Below, in pieces: positions 25,102-32,289 of a stretch of DNA of 38,114 nt. The notes under the pieces are model-generated. The model saw only the letters and a program-made list of their open reading frames with translations. It ran no database searches and was not told the origin of the DNA. The position numbers were made by a program, and so were the translations under genes. The stretch comes from Nitrospinaceae bacterium (GTDB lineage Bacteria > Nitrospinota > Nitrospinia > Nitrospinales > VA-1). Every line of letters begins with the position of its first letter. Position 1 is the first letter of the stretch. The stretch lies in the NCBI GenBank assembly GCA_029261515.1, contig JAJDBE010000121.1, positions 1 through 38,114 of the forward strand, written 5' to 3'.

Positions 25102-25824
25102 ATGAACAGTACATTAAAGGTTTTTGCCATCCTTCTTTTGGGAACGGCCATTTTTCACGTCACCCTCAATTTTATGATCGATAATATTGAGGATTTCGAA
25201 ACCGTCCCCCTGCCGCCTAAAAAGGTGCAAAAACTAACCTCTTCCAACCCCATTCTGACCGTCGATGCCACTTCCAAGGATTCCTGGACGCTGGTCAATT
25301 TTGCTACAGGCAAAGCCGTCACACTGCTCGATATTGAAAAGGACAGGGAGCAATTGAGTCGGTTGGATTGGGATTTGGGGTTTCAACGGACCAAGGTCAT
25401 CACCAACAGCGGAGTGACCAACCCTGAAGGAAAAGTGGGTGTGATGGATCTGGGTCCGGTCGATTTTGACGGCGTGCGGGAGGCTCCGCCAGAGTCACTG
25501 GTTCAGGATACCCGGTCCTTTGGCAAACACATCAACAAGGCCATTTCGAATTGGTACAACTACCGGACGCGAACGCATAACATCGAATCAAGGAAAAATG
25601 TCTATGTGGTCAAAACCTCTTCCGGGAAGTTCATGAAAATGCGGATCTTAAACTATTACTGCTCCAATGATGAGAAGGATTGCCGCAGCATGATGTGCAC
25701 CCGGGAACAGGCGGCATGCCTGACGGTGGAATACGTTCTGTCCCGCGACCAGAACGCAACATTTCCCGCCGCCCCCTCTATAAAAATGGCCAAGAATCCT
25801 GAAACGGATTCCCAAAGCAATTAA
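25102..25824 (+). CDS. HmuY-like exported protein
   Basis: A signal peptide or anchor (LKVFAILLLGTAIFHVTL) is followed by a domain that resembles HmuY: WTLVNFATGKAVTL near residue 62, then RLDWDLGFQRTKVITNSG at 87-104, and YVVKTSSGKFMKMRILNYY at 168-186. HmuY proteins are haem-binding hemophores best known from Bacteroidetes. The histidine pair used by Porphyromonas HmuY cannot be assigned here. A cluster of cysteines (YCSNDEKDC, MMC, AAC at 187-206) is unusual and may form disulfides or bind metal. The gene lacks an obvious ribosome-binding site before its ATG. The next gene starts at the base after its stop. Ligand unproven. Confidence 0.72.
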   Translation: MNSTLKVFAILLLGTAIFHVTLNFMIDNIEDFETVPLPPKKVQKLTSSNPILTVDATSKDSWTLVNFATGKAVTLLDIEKDREQLSRLDWDLGFQRTKVITNSGVTNPEGKVGVMDLGPVDFDGVREAPPESLVQDTRSFGKHINKAISNWYNYRTRTHNIESRKNVYVVKTSSGKFMKMRILNYYCSNDEKDCRSMMCTREQAACLTVEYVLSRDQNATFPAAPSIKMAKNPETDSQSN

Positions 25825-26565
25825 TTGAAACCCGCTGCATTCGGACTCCTCTTCCTTATCTTTCTTTGCTCCTGTCAAAAGGGTCCTGACGATATGGTGT
25901 TCATTCCTGCCGGGGAGTTTACCCTGGGGATTGTCCCTGCCGAAACTGCTCCCCGCTTTATGTCGGAACGAACGGCGGGGCGAAACGCCCAGCCTCAACA
26001 AAAACGCCAGCTGAACTCTTTCTATATCGACAAATATGAAGTGACCTACGAAGCCTTCATTCGTTTTAAACCCGTGGCTAAATACGCAGTGACCCAGCCT
26101 AACGAACCGATTCGTGGAATCAGCTGGTACGAGGCGGACGCCTATTGTTTGTCAATCGGCAAACGTTTGCCAACGGAGTTGGAATGGGAAAAAGCCGCCC
26201 GGGGAATGGACGACCGCGTATTCGTCTGGGGAAACGAGTTTCACGAGGAGTGGGGCAACTTCGGCAAAACGGTTCAGCCGGTTGGCAGTTTCAAAAAGGA
26301 TGTCAGCCCTTATGATCTGTATGATATGAATGGCAACGTTTCGGAATGGACCGCCAGCTGGTACGAACCCTATCCGGAATCAACCTATGAGGATGAAAAC
26401 TTCGGCAGGAAATTCAAGGTGACGCGCGGCGGCGGCATACAAAAGCGGGAACATGGATTCATGCAGGAGTTCACTACGATCACTTACCGTAATTTTCTCC
26501 CGCCTGATGACCGGTTTTGGGACACCGGGTTTCGCTGTGCCCTTTCGGGACCTCCAGAGCCTTAA
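25825..26565 (+). CDS. SUMF/FGE-fold lipoprotein (catalytic cysteines absent)
   Basis: The start is TTG directly after the TAA of the HmuY-like gene, so translation is probably by re-initiation. The N-terminus KPAAFGLLFLIFLCSCQKG is a lipoprotein signal with lipobox LCSC. The rest is a SUMF fold: MVFIPAGEFTLGIVP, LNSFYIDKYEVTYEAF, ISWYEADAYCLSIGKRLP, TELEWEKAARGM, YDMNGNVSEWTASWY, KVTRGGG, and a final FRCAL. After RGGG the region of the FGE active site reads IQKREHGFMQEF without cysteine, so formylglycine formation is not expected. It is a second, diverged copy of the architecture at 11137-11970, and again it directly follows an exported protein. Confidence 0.86.
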   Translation: MKPAAFGLLFLIFLCSCQKGPDDMVFIPAGEFTLGIVPAETAPRFMSERTAGRNAQPQQKRQLNSFYIDKYEVTYEAFIRFKPVAKYAVTQPNEPIRGISWYEADAYCLSIGKRLPTELEWEKAARGMDDRVFVWGNEFHEEWGNFGKTVQPVGSFKKDVSPYDLYDMNGNVSEWTASWYEPYPESTYEDENFGRKFKVTRGGGIQKREHGFMQEFTTITYRNFLPPDDRFWDTGFRCALSGPPEP

Positions 26566-26608
26566 ACTAAGGGTAAACGCCCTGTAAAATTCCCCATTTA
26601 AAGATCAA

Positions 26609-28552
26609 CTACAAGGAAGGCGGTTCCTCAGGAAACGGCACTGACTTTATTTCATTGCCGGAATCGCGGCTTTCCGGGGCTGGAGGCACGACGATGGATA
26701 TCTTGGGTTCCACACTGGAAACTTCGTTCAAAGAGCCGCCACTTTCCGCAATTGCCTTATTCTCCTGGGCAGGAGTTTCCGTTCCTTCCGCCTTGTTGCC
26801 ATCCTTATCCTGGCTCCGGGGTCTCTCCGTCCGTCTTTGCCGGCCACGGTAGGGTCTTTTCGAAGCGGATTTATTGCGGCTGTTCCGGTTTCTCGAAGTC
26901 GATTTTGGCCGTCTGCCTCTTGGCCTTGCCTCAGCCTTAATCCCTTCTTTTTTCTCTTCAACTCCCGAACCTTCGGATACAGCTGCTTCCGGGCTTTTGC
27001 TTTCTTCCCTTTCAGCAGGTTTTTTATCTCTTGACGGGGCTTCTAAAACAGGTGGAGCCTCTTCTTCTTTTTGCCGTTCAAGAATGCTATAGGAAAATTG
27101 ATCGTAGGCTAAACCCGGCTTGCCACGGAACTCGATTCTGAACTTGTGCTTTTCCTGCAATTCCACCAGATGTTTCAACTTGTGGTTGAGCAGGTAGTCC
27201 TCCACTTCCGAAGATACCTCCACCGCCAGGACCTTCACCTTCCCAAAAGATAAATTTTCCTGAATGTTGCGCAAAACGCCAAGCACCAAGGCGCCGACGG
27301 ACTTCACATGACCGGTTCCCTTACACGTCTGACAGGTTTCAAAAACCCCCTCCTTCACCGGAGGCGACATTCTCTGCCGGGACATCTCCATCAAGCCGAA
27401 TTTAGAAATACGGGACAGATTGATTCTCGCCTTGTCTTTTTTGGTGGCATTTTTCAGGCACCGCTCGACCTGGGTCTTGTTCTTCTTTTGAAACATGTCG
27501 ATAAAATCGATCACGATCAGACCGCCCAGATCGCGCAAGCGCAACTGCCTGGCAATCTCTTCGGCGGCTTCCATATTGGTTCTGGTGGCGGTTTCTTCGA
27601 GCTGGCTGGCGCTGGTGGTTTTCCCGGAGTTGACATCAATAGAAACCATAGCTTCACCGATGTCCACGACGATGGACCCTCCCGAAGGCAACTGGACGGT
27701 ACGATCGTAGATTGATTCGATTTGCTGCTCGACCTTATAGTGGGAGAACAGAGGTTTGGTTTCCTGGTAGAGTTTGACCCGCCGAACGAGACGCGGCATC
27801 ACCAACTTCACAAATTCCTTGACCGCCTTGAACTCTTGCACGTTGTCGATCAAAATTTCAGACGTGTCGGCGGTAAAATGATCCCGCACCGTACGCACCA
27901 CCATGTCGGGTTCCTGATAAACCAGAAGCGGGGGGTTGCTGTTATCATCCTCAAGAGCGGATTCAACCGTCTGCCAAATTTTCATCACCATCTGCAGATC
28001 TTTCTGTAGCTCGATTTTCGTTCGGCCCAAACCCGCTGTCCGGATGATGACTCCCATATTTTCCGGAAGTTCGAACTCGGTGATGATCTCTTTCAGCTTT
28101 TTTCGTTCACTTTCGTCTTCGATTTTTCGGGAGATGGCGCTGGCTTCCTGCCCGACCATCAACACCAGAAAACGCCCTGGCAGACTGACCCAGTTGGTCA
28201 GGGAAGGGCCTTTTGCATCCCTGCCCTCTTTTACAACCTGAACCAGGAGCTTCTGTCCGCGCACTAGAACATCCTGGATTCTAATTTTCGCCTTTTTTTC
28301 GCCTGTCTGAATATAGGAGTCTCGACGCACATCCTTGAAGGGTAAAAATCCAAATTTCTTCACGCCGATGTCCAAAAAGGCCGCTTCAATAGCAGGTTCA
28401 ACCCGGTTTATGTTGCCTAAATATATATTTCCTTTGATCTGTTCGTGGGAGGCGTGCTCCACGATTAATTCATCGACCTTTCCGTCTTCCAGAATAACCG
28501 CGCGGCATTCTTCGGGATGGTCGGCATTGATTAACATTATTTTTTTCGGCAT
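26609..28552 (-). CDS. rng: Ribonuclease E/G family endoribonuclease
   Basis: Residues 35-130 are an S1 RNA-binding domain (GNIYLGNINRVEPAIEAAFLDIG begins it). The DNase-I-like catalytic domain has the two magnesium aspartates, Asp306 in SIDVNSGK and Asp349 in LIVIDFIDM. The zinc-link CxxC is Cys407/Cys410 in TCQTCKGTG, used for dimer and tetramer formation. The catalytic body ends near 495. A disordered tail of about 150 residues follows, rich in E, K, P and then R (RGRRPKSTSRNRNSRNK), possibly a scaffold or RNA-binding tail. The length of 647 lies between RNase G (489) and RNase E (1061). A promoter and a 5'-UTR hairpin are visible upstream. Confidence 0.94.
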   Translation of the reverse strand: MPKKIMLINADHPEECRAVILEDGKVDELIVEHASHEQIKGNIYLGNINRVEPAIEAAFLDIGVKKFGFLPFKDVRRDSYIQTGEKKAKIRIQDVLVRGQKLLVQVVKEGRDAKGPSLTNWVSLPGRFLVLMVGQEASAISRKIEDESERKKLKEIITEFELPENMGVIIRTAGLGRTKIELQKDLQMVMKIWQTVESALEDDNSNPPLLVYQEPDMVVRTVRDHFTADTSEILIDNVQEFKAVKEFVKLVMPRLVRRVKLYQETKPLFSHYKVEQQIESIYDRTVQLPSGGSIVVDIGEAMVSIDVNSGKTTSASQLEETATRTNMEAAEEIARQLRLRDLGGLIVIDFIDMFQKKNKTQVERCLKNATKKDKARINLSRISKFGLMEMSRQRMSPPVKEGVFETCQTCKGTGHVKSVGALVLGVLRNIQENLSFGKVKVLAVEVSSEVEDYLLNHKLKHLVELQEKHKFRIEFRGKPGLAYDQFSYSILERQKEEEAPPVLEAPSRDKKPAEREESKSPEAAVSEGSGVEEKKEGIKAEARPRGRRPKSTSRNRNSRNKSASKRPYRGRQRRTERPRSQDKDGNKAEGTETPAQENKAIAESGGSLNEVSSVEPKISIVVPPAPESRDSGNEIKSVPFPEEPPSL

Positions 28553-28570
28553 TTCTTATTTTCTCGCAGA

Positions 28571-28595
28571 AATTTTGCCTTGATCGGCAAAAATT
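28571..28595 (-). promoter_or_regulatory. 5'-UTR hairpin upstream of the RNase E/G gene
   Basis: On the minus strand TTTTGCC and GGCAAAA form a perfect 7-bp stem with a 6-base loop (GATCAA), extendable by two pairs with one bulge. It sits between the predicted -10 box and the ATG at 28552, about 20 bases from the start codon. In E. coli the rne leader contains hairpins bound by the enzyme for feedback control; a similar role here is inference. Confidence 0.5.
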
Positions 28596-28610
28596 ATCTT
28601 TTCGTCTGTT

Positions 28611-28639
28611 ATAATAAACTAAAACCTATTGGATTACAA
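28611..28639 (-). promoter_or_regulatory. rng: Sigma-70-type promoter for the RNase E/G gene
   Basis: On the minus strand TTGTAA (28634-28639) and TATTAT (28611-28616) are separated by exactly 17 bases. They match the -35 and -10 consensus at four and five of six positions. Transcription would start near 28604, giving a leader of about 50 bases. Confidence 0.55.
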
Positions 28640-29031
28640 AAGTTGTTCAATTCGCCGTAATTTGTTAAAATTCAACTATATAGAAGGCTGGCTTCTTGAT
28701 CTGTTCCAAGACGAACAGGTTGATTGCATTTGTGTTCCACAGGGTTGGCTGCTATCGAAAACCAGAACCTGGTATTTCGCGTTACGACTAGTTTTTCAGG
28801 AAAGAGGGATTAATTTTCCCAAGAGGCGCACTTGGCGAGTACAGGATTGATGGTTTTAAGGGCTAATAACGATGCTCCCTTTGCTCACCCTTTTAATATA
28901 CTGACGGTTTTATCGGATTAAAACTTAAATTTTCTAGTTTAAATTTTTTAAGCTCCATTGCAGATTTTCAGTCTTCCGTAATTTTATATCAATTTCAGGA
29001 ATAATAAACCCGTAACTTTTGGTGATTAACG
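28640..29031. other. Long divergent intergenic region before the phosphoglycerate kinase gene
   Basis: No convincing gene is seen in this 392-base stretch. A 73-codon open frame with a TTG start (28629-28850) has no ribosome-binding site or recognisable domain. AT-rich segments such as TTTTAATATACTG near 28895 could be promoters of the downstream gene, but no clear -35/-10 pair emerges. The region may hold regulatory sequence for the divergent genes. Confidence 0.4.
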
Positions 29032-30621
29032 ATGATGGACCCTGTTGGCATGGTTTCTCTCGACACGTTGAGTCCGGAGGACTTAAAAGGAAAGACAATT
29101 TTTATTCGGGTTGATTTCAACGTCCCTCTTCTTCCCGTCAAAAAAGGCTATTTCCGGGTCGCCGACGACACCCGGATACGCCGGTTCCTCGACCTCACAT
29201 TCAAAAAAATCCATGAGCTGACAGACGGCGATTGCCAGATCATCATCGGGTCGCATCTCGGACGTCCGCACAAAACCAAGGACCATGTCGGGTGGGACGG
29301 CATCTTCAACATTCAGTTTGTCAGCACGCACTTTGACACACTGATCCGCAAACGCTATGGGGATACGTATACCATTTTCCCTCCGGAAATCATCGATTCC
29401 CACATGAAGCATTCTCTGGAAATATTGGCGCATCATCGAATGCCTATAGGCGGCATCAAATTTCTTCCCAACCTACGCTATTTGCTGGAACCTAAAAACC
29501 CGGAAACCTACCGGGAGGAGTTCATCACGGAACTGGCGAAAGCGACTGACGTTTATATCAACTGCGCCTTTGGTTGCAGCCACCGGGTGACCCGGAGCAT
29601 CAAAATGCTTCCCAATCTCATGCGCCAACAGGGGAAAATCGTCGTTTCAGGAAACCTGCTCTATGAAGAAGTCAAGGTTATGGGAAGGTTTGGAAAAGGC
29701 ATCTTGGTCAACCCGAAAAAAACACTGGTGATCGCGGGTGGCGCCAAGATTGCGGATAAAATATCCATTCTGAAACAATTTGTTCACACCAAGGTCAAAC
29801 GCGTGGTCATTGGCGGGAAAATGGTCAATGCTTTCCTTTTGGCCCTGAAACGAAAAGATCAGGTCTCGGCTATGAAGGTGGAGGATATTCCGCACAAATT
29901 GCTGGGGAAAAATGACGAAGGTAACCAAAGTTTGCTGAAGGAAGTTGAATTGGCCGAAGAAATCCTCAGTCTGGCGGAAAAGAATGAAGTGGAAATCCTG
30001 TTTCCCGAAGATTACAAGGTGGTCTCCAATTATCAGGACAGCAATTACGAAGTCAAAAGCGCACCTGATTTCAACAAAGAACTGCAATTGGACCTGGGTC
30101 CCAAAACCATCGAAAATTATTCCAAAAATATTCTAACGCCGGAAATTGAGAATGTGTTTTGGAACGGACCGCTCGGAGCCTACGACCACCCGAATAGCAA
30201 CGCCTTCATGGAAGGTTCTCTGGAAATGGCGAAAATGCTTTTTGCCTCGGCCCTCATCAACCCGAAATTGTGCGTGGTCATCGGCGGTGGGGATTCTGCG
30301 GCCATTCTCAACAAGGTAAGCATCAATGAATTGAAAAACCTGATTAAGAAACAGATCGAACAACAGCTTCTGCCGTCCATTAACCGGAATCTTTTGACCA
30401 TCGGCTTCATGGAAGATGACAGTTACATCCTGTGGAATTATTTTTCCAGCAATTTTTTTGTCTCGACAGGCGGCGGCGCGGCCCTGGAGTTTCTCGAAGA
30501 GTTCCTGAAGGATGAGGGAAAATCGGCAATCGCTTCTTACCTGCCCGGAACCAGCACGTTGATGGAATTGCCGGCAACCAATGGTGGACCGAAAGACGCG
30601 GTATTGGTGAAGGAGTGTTGA
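29032..30621 (+). CDS. pgk: Divergent long phosphoglycerate kinase
   Basis: The protein carries the phosphoglycerate kinase signatures: IRVDFNVP (25-32), SHLGRP (74-79), NLR (147-149), AFGCSHR (179-185), AGGAKIADK (235-243), LDLGPKT (353-359), VFWNGPLGAYD (375-385), VVIGGGDSAA (415-424) and STGGGAALEFL (478-488). It interconverts 1,3-bisphosphoglycerate plus ADP with 3-phosphoglycerate plus ATP. At 529 residues it is about 130 longer than usual. Insertions lie after SHLGRP, around 280-345, and between GGGDSAAILNK and STGGGA (429-474), where the normal linker is only some 15 residues. The usual NDAFG reads NCAFG. Core lysine and arginine positions seem kept, so it is probably active, but substrate or regulation may differ. 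The 3' end overlaps the next gene. Confidence 0.88.
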   Translation: MMDPVGMVSLDTLSPEDLKGKTIFIRVDFNVPLLPVKKGYFRVADDTRIRRFLDLTFKKIHELTDGDCQIIIGSHLGRPHKTKDHVGWDGIFNIQFVSTHFDTLIRKRYGDTYTIFPPEIIDSHMKHSLEILAHHRMPIGGIKFLPNLRYLLEPKNPETYREEFITELAKATDVYINCAFGCSHRVTRSIKMLPNLMRQQGKIVVSGNLLYEEVKVMGRFGKGILVNPKKTLVIAGGAKIADKISILKQFVHTKVKRVVIGGKMVNAFLLALKRKDQVSAMKVEDIPHKLLGKNDEGNQSLLKEVELAEEILSLAEKNEVEILFPEDYKVVSNYQDSNYEVKSAPDFNKELQLDLGPKTIENYSKNILTPEIENVFWNGPLGAYDHPNSNAFMEGSLEMAKMLFASALINPKLCVVIGGGDSAAILNKVSINELKNLIKKQIEQQLLPSINRNLLTIGFMEDDSYILWNYFSSNFFVSTGGGAALEFLEEFLKDEGKSAIASYLPGTSTLMELPATNGGPKDAVLVKEC

Positions 30622-32288
30622 ACGGTTTCCAGTAAAGCCAGCAACTTTTTAATTTCGGCTTCCATTTTCTCATAGCAGTGGAGCGTCGCCTTAGCTAACT
30701 CGGCGATGTCCTCGCCTTGCAGGTTTTCCTTACGCTTCATGAATAGATCGACAATCGGCCTGACTTCGGGATGTGCGCACCCTGTGATTTCCATTTGCTC
30801 GTCGATGCGGTTGATCTCCTCACCCAATGCCTTCGCCTTTGCGACCACCACCCCTCCCCTGTATAGCTGTAACAGATTTAGGGTGGTCTGGCTTCCCTTG
30901 CGGCTCAAGCGGCCAAGATCCCGCAGTACCTGGATTTTTTTCTGCAGAGAAACCCACGTTTCCTCCATATGGCTGCAATCGTAATCCTCGCGCAATTGAC
31001 TCGCCAAATTGTCATTAATGATTGAAGCTTTACCGTCACCGTACCCCAACGTGCTCAACCACAATCGGGTGTAGGCCGAGCGGAATAAATCGTCCAGATT
31101 CAATGGATGGCGAATGAGAGGCTTCAACACGAGGCGCTGGTCTGCATCGAGCCGGGTTTCAAATAGGTGCATTTCGTCAAGCGCCCCCATTTTTTCGGAC
31201 AATTTCCAGGCGCCTTCTCTATGATGCGTTTCCATCATGGTATAGAGATGCTCAGGACGGACCTTCTGAATGCAGACAATGTTGTTGCACTCCACGCCGT
31301 AACTGCACGGGGCGCAGGAAATGCGAGCCTGAAACAACAAGTGGCCCGGTGAACAGGGACCGGTTTCATACGGATGCGCATGTGCGAAAAACAATCCCAC
31401 GATGGGCGTTCCAAGGGCGGCGGCGATGTGCATGGTGCCGGTGTCGTTGGTCACGAGATACTTGCATTGATCGACCAGCCCGATCAACTGCGGAATACTG
31501 GTTTTGCCCGTAAGATCACTGATGCGGTCTTTTCTTTTCGCCAATGCTGTTATCTCATCGGCCAGTGGCGATTCCGACGCCACTCCGAACAAAAGGATGC
31601 GGGCATTCAGGTGATTGATGAGCCTATCCGCCAGTTCCGCGAAAGAGGATGCGGGCCAACGCCGCCCTTCCAGGCTGGAGCCTGCCTGAATCCCGATCAA
31701 CAGCTCGTCGTCGCGGACGTCTTCCCGGTCGAGAATTTCAGCGGCGGAGGATGCCGATTCGGGCGATACCTGGATTCGGATGCGCTGCTCCTCGGGGCGG
31801 ACATCGCCGCTGCGGGTGAATATTTCCACGAGATTGAAAGCGTTATAGGTCCGGTTAAAAAGTTCGATGCCGAAATACTGCATCCAGGGATGATGGGTGA
31901 CGCGGTCGCCGGTCTCATTGCAGGTAAAACCGCACACTTTTTGGATTCCGAGATAACGGATCATCAGGGCGCTGAGTTTGGAATGGCTGAGATTGACCAC
32001 CATGTCAAATTTCTGCGATTTCAGACCTGCAAGAAACGTTTCCAGGTAGCGGTAAATGACCACCCAGGAAAAGTCTTTCCAGTTTTCTTTATGAGTGAAC
32101 TGACGCACGTCCATCACGATGGAATCGTCGATATCCGCAATATTGGGAACAAATGCCGCAAAATCGCTGGAGACCATCAGCGTGATCTTAGCCTCGGGAT
32201 GCTCTGCCCTGAGTCCGCTTATCAACGGCGTCGCCTGCACCAGATCACCCATCCGCGTCAGGCTCATAACCAATATGCGTTTTACCAA
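30537..32288 (-). CDS. Glycosyltransferase family 9 (ADP-heptose transferase-like) with C-terminal extension
   Basis: The N-terminal domain starts MVKRILVMSLTRMGDLVQATPL, the GT9 signature of heptosyltransferases; IGIQAGSSLEGRRWP near 198 and LVTNDTGTMHIAAALGTP at 278-295 form the sugar-nucleotide site. GT9 enzymes add heptose to lipopolysaccharide core or to other acceptors. A cysteine cluster (Cys325, 328, 334 and 339 in CAPCSYGVECNNIVC) follows, as in several GT9 proteins. Residues 355-583 form a helical extension of unknown role. The start is TTG, one base after the stop of the upstream gene, with GGAAGAGG nearby. The last 85 bases overlap the convergent phosphoglycerate kinase gene. Confidence 0.9.
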   Translation of the reverse strand: MVKRILVMSLTRMGDLVQATPLISGLRAEHPEAKITLMVSSDFAAFVPNIADIDDSIVMDVRQFTHKENWKDFSWVVIYRYLETFLAGLKSQKFDMVVNLSHSKLSALMIRYLGIQKVCGFTCNETGDRVTHHPWMQYFGIELFNRTYNAFNLVEIFTRSGDVRPEEQRIRIQVSPESASSAAEILDREDVRDDELLIGIQAGSSLEGRRWPASSFAELADRLINHLNARILLFGVASESPLADEITALAKRKDRISDLTGKTSIPQLIGLVDQCKYLVTNDTGTMHIAAALGTPIVGLFFAHAHPYETGPCSPGHLLFQARISCAPCSYGVECNNIVCIQKVRPEHLYTMMETHHREGAWKLSEKMGALDEMHLFETRLDADQRLVLKPLIRHPLNLDDLFRSAYTRLWLSTLGYGDGKASIINDNLASQLREDYDCSHMEETWVSLQKKIQVLRDLGRLSRKGSQTTLNLLQLYRGGVVVAKAKALGEEINRIDEQMEITGCAHPEVRPIVDLFMKRKENLQGEDIAELAKATLHCYEKMEAEIKKLLALLETVQHSFTNTASFGPPLVAGNSINVLVPGR

Positions 32289-32289
32289 G

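Noticed and set aside
28629-28850. 73-codon open frame on the plus strand between the RNase E/G and pgk genes
   Set aside because: TTG start, no ribosome-binding site, overlaps the predicted promoter on the other strand, and the protein has no domain-like pattern.
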